64,000 nt of DNA from Herbaspirillum sp. SJZ107 (GTDB taxonomy: Bacteria; Pseudomonadota; Gammaproteobacteria; Burkholderiales; Burkholderiaceae_D). A program made the translations under genes and the position numbers. The stretch lies in assembly GCF_006715485.1 (NCBI RefSeq), contig NZ_VFNH01000005.1, positions 124,001-188,000 on the forward strand, read 5' to 3'. Position 1 is the stretch's first letter. The number at the start of each line of letters is the position of its first letter. Positions 56,274-64,000 of the stretch are shown in pieces. The notes under the pieces were generated by a model. The model had not been told where the DNA came from. It made no database searches and saw only the letters and a program-made list of their open reading frames with translations.

Positions 56274-56295
56274 GTAAACCGCACGGTTTCGTAAA
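56267..56295 (-). promoter_or_regulatory. Probable gcd promoter
   Basis: Minus strand: TTTACG (56295-56290, 4 of 6), a 17-base spacer, and TATTAT (56272-56267, 5 of 6). The spacer contains the AAACCG-N2-CGGTTT palindrome in full, a classical position for repression. Confidence 0.65.
56276..56289. promoter_or_regulatory. Palindromic operator between gcd and tetR
   Basis: AAACCG-CA-CGGTTT is a perfect inverted repeat in the 122-base divergent region. It occupies the spacer of the leftward gcd promoter and the start site of the rightward tetR promoter. The adjacent TetR protein is the obvious candidate binder; this is inference. Confidence 0.75.
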
Positions 56296-56339
56296 TATAT
56301 TGAAACACGCGCCTTGCCAGACTCTGCATAGGGGAGACC

Positions 56340-56981
56340 ATGAACAACACAGAACGGCCCAAAGTAGGCCGTCCCATCAGTAATACACCTGAACAATTGC
56401 TGGACCGCTTGGTCCAGGCGGCGGTCGACATCCTGAACGAACAGGCCGCCGACGCCGACCTCAGCGTGGCCCAGGTGGCGCAGCGCGCCAAGGTGTCCAA
56501 GAAAACCGTGTACACCGTCGTGCCCAGCAAGGAGCAGCTGATCGGCCACGTGATCCGCCACGGTGCCCAGGTCGCCACCACCATGCTGGATGCCCCCGTG
56601 GCCGACACGGCCGGTGCGCGCGCGGTGCTCGCATCCTTCCTGAACGAGTGGGTCAGCTTCGCCTGCGGCCCCCAGGCGGTGGGGGCGTATGTGATCGCCA
56701 TCCGCGAGCGCAGCCGCTACCCGGCGATCGGCGAAGCCTATTACCGCAGCCGCAACGAACACGGGTTGCAGCAGCTCGCCGCCTGGCTGAAGCGGATGCA
56801 GGACAAGGACTTCTGCCCGGCCGCCGATCCCGTCATGACGGCCGACCTGGTGCTGACCATGGCCTCGGCCGAGCGCCAACGCGTGCTCGCGCTCGGCATG
56901 GACGAGCCGTTCACGCCCGAGGAGCAGGCGCGGCGCATCGAGGCGATCCTGCGCTTCATCTTTTGCGAACGCACCAAGTGA
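56340..56981 (+). CDS. TetR-family regulator
   Basis: 213 residues. A TetR HTH (about 20-70) has LSVAQVAQRAKVSKKTVYTVV followed by PSKEQLIGHVI. The C-terminal ligand domain has WVSFACGPQAVGAYVIAIRE and a C-terminal TetR_C-like helix set. It is divergent from gcd and sits on the other side of the operator, so repression of gcd-oprB and of itself is likely. The effector is unknown; glucose, gluconate or an EthD-linked compound are possible. Confidence 0.92.
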   Translation: MNNTERPKVGRPISNTPEQLLDRLVQAAVDILNEQAADADLSVAQVAQRAKVSKKTVYTVVPSKEQLIGHVIRHGAQVATTMLDAPVADTAGARAVLASFLNEWVSFACGPQAVGAYVIAIRERSRYPAIGEAYYRSRNEHGLQQLAAWLKRMQDKDFCPAADPVMTADLVLTMASAERQRVLALGMDEPFTPEEQARRIEAILRFIFCERTK

Positions 56982-57063
56982 ACCGGGACGCTGGCGGGCA
57001 CGTTTTCGGACGAGGCGGCATAATCGCCGGGTCGCGCCACCCCGGCGCCTGTCTCGAAAGCAC

Positions 57064-57378
57064 ATGATGATCAAGCTCAGCGTAATGTATCCCTACCGTC
57101 CGGATGCCCACTTCAACCACGCGTATTACCGCGACGTGCACATGCCCCTGCTCAAGGAACGCATGGGCGGCTACTGCAATTCCTACAGCATCGATAAAGG
57201 CGTGAGCGGCGTCGCTCCCGGCAGCGCGCCCGCCTATATCGCCATGTGCCACGTGTATTGCGATTCGATCGACGCGCTCATGACCGGCATCGGGCCGCAT
57301 GCGGCGGAACTCGCCGCCGACATCGCCAATTTCACCAACGTGACGCCGGTGCAGCAGATCAGCGAAGTCGTGGCCTAA
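57064..57378 (+). CDS. EthD-family protein
   Basis: 104 residues, a dimeric alpha/beta-barrel type fold. IKLSVMYPYRPDAHFNHAYYRDVHMPLLKE has the family HxxYY...HxPL pattern. EthD-like proteins often take part in aromatic or ether degradation or act as small isomerases; the substrate here is unknown. It starts 83 bases after tetR on the same strand and may be co-transcribed. An ATG at 57067 is equally possible. Its stop codon lies within the left end of a large palindrome. Confidence 0.85.
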   Translation: MMIKLSVMYPYRPDAHFNHAYYRDVHMPLLKERMGGYCNSYSIDKGVSGVAPGSAPAYIAMCHVYCDSIDALMTGIGPHAAELAADIANFTNVTPVQQISEVVA

Positions 57379-57480
57379 GAGCGCCTAACAAGACCTCCAG
57401 GGCAAGGCGCAGCGTCGAAGACAGTACGCTAGTACGGCGAGACGATGCAACGCCGCCATGGAGGTTTTGTTTGGCGCTCT
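57378..57480. repeat. About 103-nt extragenic palindrome joining two stop codons
   Basis: Outer arms AGAGCGCCTAACAAGACCTC (left) and its inverted copy on the right (57459-57480) pair over 22 bases with two mismatches; inner parts continue to pair imperfectly. The left end overlaps the EthD stop codon and the right end contributes to the TAG of the convergent porin gene. It resembles dispersed repeats I believe occur in related Massilia-type genomes. It probably acts as a bidirectional terminator. Confidence 0.75.
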
Positions 57481-58806
57481 AAAAGGTGAGGCTGGCTTTC
57501 AGGCCGATGATGAAGGCATTGCTGTTGCGGGTCGTCCCGCCGGGATGCAGGATGTATTGCAGGTTCGGACGCAGGTAGATCGAGGTCGCCGGCACCCACG
57601 AGTAATACACCTCGCCCACGTATTCGTAGCTGCGGCCCGCGACCACATCCTGGCCGGTGCGGCCATTGTCCTGCGCCACGGCATCTGCGAAGCGCGGGTT
57701 GCTGTGGGTGGCACCGATGGCCACGCCGACCGTGTCCTTCACCCTGCCCTCGAACGGTTCGCGCAGCAGCACCCCCAGCGTCAGCTGGCGGTCCAGGCGC
57801 GCCGTCTTGCGGTCGGCCTGGGTAAAGTTGAGGAACAGCGTCGCGCCGCGGCCGTCGGCGACGCCGCTCACCTGCTGCTGCAGGCTGAAGTAGCCGCCGT
57901 ACTGCCCCTTGCGCTGGAGCGCGTCGAGGCCGGTGAGGCCGCGCGGGTTGCGGTTCACGTCCAGGTACAAATCGTCGCCGTCCGAGGTGTTGTACCAGAG
58001 GCCGGCCATGTAGACGCCGGGCAGGCCGTGCCAGCGCGGCTGCCAGCCCGCCTCCAGCGGCATCAGCGCGCCGGTGGTGCCGCCCGGGATATTGGGTGCC
58101 CAGCCGTTGCGGCGCTGATACCGGTCGTCCACATACTTCGGGCTGACCTGGTAGGCACCGAACTGGACGTAGCTGTCCACCGTCGGGTGGTACTTGAGGC
58201 GCACGCCCCAGCGGCTGGTCGGCCAGTTGACCCAGTAGTCGCCCACCAGGTTGCCCGGCTGCGCGCCGCAGAAGCTCAGGTTCTGGAAGAAACAGGAAAA
58301 ACTGAAGAAATCCTCGCCCATGGTCAGGCGGCCGAACTTGACCTGGAGGCGGTCGTCGAGCAGCTTCTGGTCCAGCCATAGCTGCGTCAGGTGCCAGGTC
58401 TGGCCGCGGCCCCAGACTTCCTGGATCAGCTGGCTGTTGCCGATGCCGGCGTCGGCGCCGAGGTCCTTGCCGTTGCGGTCGGTCATGGTGAACTGGAAGG
58501 TGCCGCCATGCCAGCCCCAGCCCTTGTCGAGATCCAGCGTGGTGCCGAAGGTCCATTGGTCGTATAGCGCGTCAGGTGGCGGGTGCCGCCGCTGGCGTTA
58601 TGGGCCAGTTCGGTGCCGTAACCGAAATTGAAGTCGATGCCGCGCTCGGCCAGCCGGGTGCGCTCGCCGCCCCAGTCGCCCAGCAGCCAGGGCCGGGTTG
58701 CGAGGTCCTGCGCGTGGGCGTGGGTGGCGCCCAGCGACGCCGCGGCAAGGATACCGAGCCTGGCCAGTAGATGTCTGGCCAATGCGTGCCTGTCATGCGT
58801 AGCCAT
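57479..58806 (-). pseudogene. OprB-family carbohydrate porin, copy 2, frameshifted
   Basis: Paralogue of the porin at 52395-53723. The N-terminal part (signal peptide, then LLGDWGGERTRLAERGI and TELAHNASGGTRHLTRY) is in one frame down to about 58564. The rest (DQWTFGTTLDLDKGWGWHGG, then MTDRNGKDLGADAG to the C-terminal IIGLKASLTF) continues in another frame from 58561. Between them two bases remain where three are expected, so one base is lost near 58562. Corrected length would be about 440 residues, like copy 1. It is a real frameshift or a sequencing error; no homopolymer is present there. It lies downstream of the second gcd gene. I chose ATG 58806. Confidence 0.85.
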
Positions 58807-58875
58807 GGTCGGAAGCTGGTGCCAGCGGGTCTTCACATGACAGGTTGGAGTGCCTCGCAGCCCGAGAGTTCAGAT

Positions 58876-61257
58876 TCAGGGCAGCGCGTAGGCAATCACA
58901 TAGTCGCCCATCCTGGTGCCGAAGGAGCCGTGTCCGCCCGCGGCGATCACGACATACTGCTTGCCGTCCACCGCATAGCTCATCGGCGTGGCCTGGCCGC
59001 CGGCCGGCAGGCGTGCCTGCCACAGCAGCCTGCCGTTGTTGACGTCGAAGGCGCGCAGGTAGTAATCCGCGGTCGCGCTGATGAAGGCGACGCCGCCGGC
59101 CGTCACGATCGGGCCGCCCAGCATCGGCATGCCCATCCTGAACGGCAGCGGGACCGGCGCGCTGTCGCGCACCGTGCCGATGCGCTGTTTCCAGACGATG
59201 CGATTGGTCTTCAGGTCGATCGCCGCCATGTAGCCCCAGGCCGGCTGCTTGCATGGCAGGCCGATGGGCGAAAGAAAAGGATTCAGCGTCACGCCGAACG
59301 GCACCCCGTATTGCGTCTGCAGGCCCAGTTCGGAGCCGCCGCTTTTCGTGCCCGGCTTTGGCTCCACCGGATTGTCGGGGCCGCGCGGCACCAGGGTCGA
59401 GACGAACGGCAGCGCGATCGGGTTGGCGATGGCGATGTGGCGGTCGGTGTCGACGGCGAGGCCGCCCCATTCGAACATGCCGAGGTTGCCGGGGAAGACC
59501 AGCGTGCCCTGGGTCGAGGGCGGCGTGAAGATGCCTTCGTAGCGCAGCCGGTGGAAGATGATGCGGCACACCAGCTGGTCGTAGATGGTGGCGCCCCACA
59601 TGTCGGCGCCGCTGAGCGGCTGCGACGGACGGAAGGTAAGCTCGGAAAACGGCTGGGTCGGCGAAGTACGGTCGCCGGGTGCGGCGCCCTGCGGCACCGG
59701 CCGTTCGGGCGCGGGCACGACCAGGGCGCCGTTGCGGCGGTCGAGCACGAACAGGTTGCCGGTCTTGGTCGGCGCGTACACGACCGGCACGATGGCACCG
59801 TCCTTGGCGGGAATATCGGCCAGCGTCGGCTGCGACGGCAGGTCCATGTCCCACAGGTCATGGTGGACGGTCTGGTAGAACCAGGCCAGCTTGCCGGTCG
59901 TGGCGTGCAGTGCCAGCAGGCCGTTGGCGTAGCGCTCCTGCACCGGCGTGCGGTTGCCGCCCCAGATGTCCGGCGTGCCCACGCCCATCGGCACGTAGAC
60001 GATGTCGAGCGCCTTGTCGTAGGCGGCCGGCGCCCAGGCGTTCGGCGAATTCCAGGTGTAGTGCTCGCCCGGACCCGGAATCCGGTTCGGGTCCGGCGCC
60101 GCCGGATCGAAGGCCCACAGCAAGGCGCCGCTGCGAACGTCGTAGCCGCGGATCACGCCCGAGGGTTCGCGCGTCGAGTAGTTGTCTTCGACCGAGCCGG
60201 CCACCACGATCACCCTGTCGGTCACGATCGGCGGCGAGGTGGGCATGTACATGTTGCGTGGCTGGTTACTCACCGGCATACCAAGCTGCAGGTCGAGTTC
60301 GCCGCGGTCGGCAAAATCGCTGCAGCGGGCGCCGGTGAGCGCATCGAGCGCGTACAGGTGGCCGTTGTTGACCGGCAGGATGATGCGGCGCGTGCAGGCG
60401 GCAGCGGCGCCGTCGCTGGCGGGGGCGCCGGCCCCGAGATCGACGTAGGAGACGCCGCGGCAGGTAACGTGCTGGAAGGTCGGATCGGTCTTCAGGCCGG
60501 GATCGAATTTCCATTTCAGCGTCCCGGTCCGGGCATCGAGCGCGAACACGATCTGGTGCGGCGAACACAGGTACAGCAGGTTGCCGACCTTGATCGGCGT
60601 GACCTCGTCGGTGATCTCGACCGGATCGTTCGGCCCCTTCATGTCGCCGGTGCGGAAGGTCCAGGCCACCTGCAGGTTCTTCACGTTGTCGGGCGTGATC
60701 TGCGGCAGCGGCGCATAGCGCGTGCCTCCCTGCGTGCGGCCGTAGGCCGGCCATTCGGAAGCGGCGATGCCGTCCGCCGCCACCGCGCCGGTACGCATGC
60801 CGGCGGCCGCCGGCGCGGCAAAGCCGCCGTTCACGGTTTGCGGGTCGTTGAAGCCTGCATACACCAGCACGCCGGCCCACAGCACGAGCGCGCCCAGCAG
60901 CGGGAACCGGTCCAGCCCCGGCGCCGCGCGGCGCCAGTATGCGAGCAGCAGCCACACGCCGAACATGACCAGCACACCCGAGCGCGGCGCCAGCGCCCAG
61001 AAGTCGGGGCCGGCTTCCCACAGCGACCAGATCGCCGTACCGGCCAGCAGCAGCGCATACAGCCCCAGTGCGCCCGGCCTGCGGCGCACCAGCAGCCACG
61101 CCACGCCCAGCAGGACGACGCCGGCCACGACGTAATATACCGATCCGCCCAGCGCCAGCAGCCATGCGCCGCCGGCCAGCAGATACAGTCCCGTCAGCGC
61201 GGCGAACCATAGGCTGACCACGCCGACCCACCCCATCGAATCCGTTTCCCTGGACAT
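58876..61257 (-). CDS. Membrane-bound PQQ-dependent dehydrogenase, copy 2
   Basis: 793 residues, paralogue of the gcd product. About five membrane helices (about 10-135) are followed by a PQQ propeller (about 160-790) with YGRTQGGTRYAPLPQITP, CRGVSYVDLGAG, PTSPPIVTDRVIV, WDMDLPSQPTLADI and PAGGQATPMSYAVDGK. It is expected to oxidise glucose or a related sugar or polyol in the periplasm. The start at 61257 (MSRETDSMGWVG) has GAGGT 4 bases upstream. The upstream region to the kinase gene lacks the AAACCG-CGGTTT operator of copy 1, so the two copies are probably regulated differently. Confidence 0.93.
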   Translation of the reverse strand: MSRETDSMGWVGVVSLWFAALTGLYLLAGGAWLLALGGSVYYVVAGVVLLGVAWLLVRRRPGALGLYALLLAGTAIWSLWEAGPDFWALAPRSGVLVMFGVWLLLAYWRRAAPGLDRFPLLGALVLWAGVLVYAGFNDPQTVNGGFAAPAAAGMRTGAVAADGIAASEWPAYGRTQGGTRYAPLPQITPDNVKNLQVAWTFRTGDMKGPNDPVEITDEVTPIKVGNLLYLCSPHQIVFALDARTGTLKWKFDPGLKTDPTFQHVTCRGVSYVDLGAGAPASDGAAAACTRRIILPVNNGHLYALDALTGARCSDFADRGELDLQLGMPVSNQPRNMYMPTSPPIVTDRVIVVAGSVEDNYSTREPSGVIRGYDVRSGALLWAFDPAAPDPNRIPGPGEHYTWNSPNAWAPAAYDKALDIVYVPMGVGTPDIWGGNRTPVQERYANGLLALHATTGKLAWFYQTVHHDLWDMDLPSQPTLADIPAKDGAIVPVVYAPTKTGNLFVLDRRNGALVVPAPERPVPQGAAPGDRTSPTQPFSELTFRPSQPLSGADMWGATIYDQLVCRIIFHRLRYEGIFTPPSTQGTLVFPGNLGMFEWGGLAVDTDRHIAIANPIALPFVSTLVPRGPDNPVEPKPGTKSGGSELGLQTQYGVPFGVTLNPFLSPIGLPCKQPAWGYMAAIDLKTNRIVWKQRIGTVRDSAPVPLPFRMGMPMLGGPIVTAGGVAFISATADYYLRAFDVNNGRLLWQARLPAGGQATPMSYAVDGKQYVVIAAGGHGSFGTRMGDYVIAYALP

Positions 61258-61483
61258 GCTGACCTCGAACTGTCGTTGCGTCGCGGACGGTTGCTGGCAC
61301 GGTCGGGCATGGTTTCGGCGGCGCGCGAAGCATGCGAATCGGGTCAGAATATACGGCGTACGCAAAATCCAGCGCGCCGCACGCGGACCGGACCCGGCAC
61401 AAGACCGCCAGCCGCGCCCGACAATAGTGCGCCGGCGTTCGGCGATATGCGGCAGAATGCCCGATTGAATACGCCTGCATTCC

Positions 61484-63481
61484 ATGTTGAACGATCCGAT
61501 CTTCGCCGCTGCCTTCGATCATTCTCCGATCGGCCAGTACCTGCTGGCGCCGACGGCCAGGCTCGACATCCTTGCGGTCAACGACGCCTTTTTGCGCTCG
61601 GTATCGCGCCGCCGCGAAGATGTGCTCGGCCGTCCCCTGTTCGAGGTGTTTCCCAACAATCCCGACGACCCCAACGACGTCGGCGTGCAGTCGCTGGCCG
61701 CGTCGATCGCCACCGCCATCGCCACCCGCAGCAGCCAGAGCATGGCCGCGCAGTACTATCCGATCGAGATGCACAAGGACGGTCGCAGCTGGTTCCAGGA
61801 CATGTACTGGAGCGCCACCAACACGCCGGTGTACGGCGCCGACGGCACCCTGCTGTGCATTTCGCACACGACGATCGACATCACCGCCCAGGTGCTGGCC
61901 GAACAGGCGCTCGAGACGAGCCGCCAGGAAGCCCTGGTGAGCGCACGCAAGGCAGAGGCGGCGCGCGCCTACCTGGCGGGCGTGCTGAGCGCGGCGCCGG
62001 TAGGCGTGCTGGTGGTCGCCCGCGACCACACCGTCCTGCACCGGAATCCCGCGCACGAAGCCTTGTTCGGCGCCGGCTACTTTTACGACGACGGCCGCAT
62101 CGATTTCCCCGCCATGCACGGCTGGTTCATCGACGATACGCAGGAGGGCCGGCGCATCGGCCCCGGCGAATGGCCGCTGGCCCGCGCGCTGGCCGGCGAC
62201 ACCGTCGACCGCTGCCTGTTGAAGGTACTGGTGCCCGGCTCGGCATCCGACTGCAGGATACTGCTGGTGTCGTCGGCGCCCATCCTCGACGATGCCGGCC
62301 AGCTGGTCGGCGCGGTGGCGGTGTCGATGGACATCGAAGCGCGCGTCCGTGCCGAGGAGAGCCTCAGGGAAGCGGACCGCCGCAAGGACGAATTCCTGGC
62401 CATGCTGGCCCACGAACTGCGCAATCCGCTGGCACCGATCGGCGCCGCCGCCCTGCTGCGCAGCCGCGGCGAGGACGAGCAGCTGCGCAGCATCGGCACC
62501 GTCATCTCGCGCCAGGTGGTGCACATGAGCGGCCTGATCGACGAGTTGCTCGACGTCGCCCGCGTGACGCGCGGCCTGATCACGCTCGACCGGGTGACGC
62601 TTGACGCCAGCCAGGTCGTGGCCGAAGCGCTGGAACAGGCCCGTCCCGGCATCGAGGCGCGCCGCCACGCCCTGCGCCTCAGCCAGCCGGCGCAGCCGGC
62701 GTATGTGTCGGGCGACCACAAGCGCCTGGTGCAGGTGCTGGCCAACCTGCTGCACAATGCCGCCAAGTTCACGCCCGAAGGCGGCACCATCGAGGTCGAC
62801 CTGGCGGCCGAAGCGGATGCGGTCACGCTCACCATCGCCGACGACGGCCTCGGCATGACGCCCGAACTGCTGGCGCGGGCCTTCGAGCTGTTTGCCCAGG
62901 GCGACCATACCCTCGACCGTTCGCAGGGCGGCCTCGGTATCGGCCTGGCGCTGGTCCAGAGCCTGGTGACGCTGCACGGCGGCAGCGTGCGCGCCGACAG
63001 CGACGGGCCGGGCCGGGGATCGCGCTTCACGATCCGCCTGCCGCGCATCGAGGCGGCGGCTGCCGTGCCGCCCGGCGAAGCGCAGCCGCTGCTGGACGAG
63101 GCAACCGGCACGCTGTCGATCCTGCTGGTCGACGACAACGAGGATGCGGTGATGATGCTGGACATGCTGCTGTCCGCGCTCGGGTACCGGGTCGCCAGCA
63201 CCTCGAGCGCGCGCGACGGCCTGCGCCGCGCCGAGGCCGAGGCGCCGGACGTCTGCATCCTGGATATCGGCCTGCCCGACCTCGACGGCTTCGCGCTGGC
63301 GCGCGCCCTGCGCGCCGGCGAGCGCACCCGGCACGCGACCCTGATCGGCCTCTCGGGCTACGGCCAGGATGCGGACCGGGCCAAGGCCTTCGAGGCCGGT
63401 TTCGACCAGTACTACGTGAAACCGGTGGATGCCGAAGCCCTGGCCGCCGCGCTGGCCAGGCTGGCTGCCAAGGCAGGCTAG
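61484..63481 (+). CDS. Cytoplasmic PAS hybrid histidine kinase
   Basis: 665 residues, no membrane segments. Two PAS domains (about 8-135 and 165-290) are followed by HisKA with His310 in FLAMLAHELRNPLAPI. HATPase_c has N-box Asn425 in NLLHNAAKFTPEGG and G boxes DDGLGM and GGLGIGLALV. A C-terminal receiver (about 545-663) has Asp594 in CILDIGLPDLDGF, the acidic pair in LLVDDNED and the conserved Lys in YYVKPVD. It is divergent from the second gcd gene with a 226-base gap, but no functional link is proved. Its stop codon overlaps the convergent eutC stop in CTAG. Confidence 0.93.
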   Translation: MLNDPIFAAAFDHSPIGQYLLAPTARLDILAVNDAFLRSVSRRREDVLGRPLFEVFPNNPDDPNDVGVQSLAASIATAIATRSSQSMAAQYYPIEMHKDGRSWFQDMYWSATNTPVYGADGTLLCISHTTIDITAQVLAEQALETSRQEALVSARKAEAARAYLAGVLSAAPVGVLVVARDHTVLHRNPAHEALFGAGYFYDDGRIDFPAMHGWFIDDTQEGRRIGPGEWPLARALAGDTVDRCLLKVLVPGSASDCRILLVSSAPILDDAGQLVGAVAVSMDIEARVRAEESLREADRRKDEFLAMLAHELRNPLAPIGAAALLRSRGEDEQLRSIGTVISRQVVHMSGLIDELLDVARVTRGLITLDRVTLDASQVVAEALEQARPGIEARRHALRLSQPAQPAYVSGDHKRLVQVLANLLHNAAKFTPEGGTIEVDLAAEADAVTLTIADDGLGMTPELLARAFELFAQGDHTLDRSQGGLGIGLALVQSLVTLHGGSVRADSDGPGRGSRFTIRLPRIEAAAAVPPGEAQPLLDEATGTLSILLVDDNEDAVMMLDMLLSALGYRVASTSSARDGLRRAEAEAPDVCILDIGLPDLDGFALARALRAGERTRHATLIGLSGYGQDADRAKAFEAGFDQYYVKPVDAEALAAALARLAAKAG

Positions 63482-64000
63482 AGCAGGAAACCGCCGTCCG
63501 CGGACGCCGGCGCCAGCCCCTCGTCCGCCGATTCGTCCTTCAGCGCGACCCCGGTCAGGCCGCGCCGGCATGCCTGCGCCAGCAGGTAGTGCAGCTTTGC
63601 CGCCGCCGCCTCGTGTCCGAGCCCGGCCGCGCGCACGTTCGAGACGCAGTTGCGGCTCTCGTCGGTCAGCCCCACGCGCGGCGCCCAGGTCAGGTACAGG
63701 CCCATGCTGTCGGGCGAACTGAGGCCGGGACGCTCGCCGATCAGCACCAGCACCGCGCGCGCACCGAGCACCTCGCCGGCCTCGTCGCCGACCGCCACCC
63801 GCCCCTGCTCGACGATGACCACCGGCGCCAGCGTCCAGCCTTCCTGTTGCACACGCGGCAGCAAGGCGCGCAGGAAGGGCAGCGCATTGCGTTCGATCGC
63901 CAGCGCCGACAGGCCGTCGGCCACCACGATGGCCAGGTCGCAGCCGGATGCCCCACCGTGCTGCGCCTGCAGGGCCGCGCGCGCCGCCGGATCCAGCCGG
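63478..64000 (-). CDS. eutC: Ethanolamine ammonia-lyase small subunit, 5' end outside window
   Basis: The C-terminal 173 residues of the light chain of the B12-dependent lyase that splits ethanolamine into acetaldehyde and ammonia. Visible are GCDLAIVVADGLSALAIE, a typical EutC cobalamin-region segment, LIGERPGLSSPDSMGLYLTW, RNCVSNVR and the C-terminal LKDES. The start and the expected eutB partner lie beyond base 64000. The stop TAG overlaps the kinase stop. Confidence 0.93.
   Translation of the reverse strand, partial: RLDPAARAALQAQHGGASGCDLAIVVADGLSALAIERNALPFLRALLPRVQQEGWTLAPVVIVEQGRVAVGDEAGEVLGARAVLVLIGERPGLSSPDSMGLYLTWAPRVGLTDESRNCVSNVRAAGLGHEAAAAKLHYLLAQACRRGLTGVALKDESADEGLAPASADGGFLL

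Noticed and set aside
60266..63571. Minus-strand open frame of 1101 codons
   Set aside because: It is antisense to the hybrid kinase and runs into another frame of the second gcd gene. Composition is that of a shadow frame.

Overview
The window is GC-rich chromosomal DNA of a Gram-negative betaproteobacterium. A member of the Oxalobacteraceae close to Massilia/Telluria is most likely. This is inferred from the PEP-CTERM protein with QFxxD motif, the Oar-like TonB-dependent receptor, the pilBC genes, two PQQ glucose dehydrogenases, MipA and OprB porins, and the codon use. I see no tRNA, rRNA, CRISPR array, phage or insertion sequence.

Left third (1-34.9 kb): mostly nucleoside, nucleotide and purine catabolism. 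A leftward deo-type operon (purine nucleoside phosphorylase, deoB, deoC, aldehyde dehydrogenase) diverges from a pseudouridine operon (psuK with fused HTH, psuG, LysR regulator). A small peptide-salvage operon follows (DUF969, DUF979, pcp). Then come an NHL-repeat lipoprotein, a YciI-like protein, an alpha/beta hydrolase and a BMP-type nucleoside ABC transporter (4 genes). Next, on the minus strand, are a 1139-residue TonB-dependent receptor, a lipoprotein 5'-nucleotidase, an exported S1/P1 nuclease and a MipA protein. After these lie an exported adenosine deaminase, guaD, xdhC, xdhB and xdhA in one operon, then puuE and a divergent uraH. Together they suggest a route from external nucleic acid to nucleotides, nucleosides, free bases, urate and allantoin. 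Urate oxidase and OHCU decarboxylase are not in the window.

Middle (34.9-48 kb): a ClpP-like protein; an operon of porin, short phosphate-binding-like periplasmic protein and chemoreceptor; a CNNM/CorC-type membrane protein; pilB-pilC without pilD; and a PEP-CTERM protein followed by a large plant-type subtilisin.

Right (48-64 kb): a second, PaoABC-like molybdenum hydroxylase operon with a small Cys-containing tail gene. Then two paralogous modules, each a membrane PQQ glucose dehydrogenase followed by an OprB porin, flank a TetR regulator and an EthD-like gene. The second porin carries a one-base frameshift. A PAS hybrid histidine kinase and the 3' part of eutC (cut by the window edge) close the window.

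Regulatory structure is unusually readable. Two 12-bp palindromes 20 bp apart sit on the psuK promoter. A perfect AAACCG-CA-CGGTTT site sits in the spacer of the first gcd promoter and just past the tetR -10. Several intrinsic terminators and three classes of extragenic palindrome are visible.
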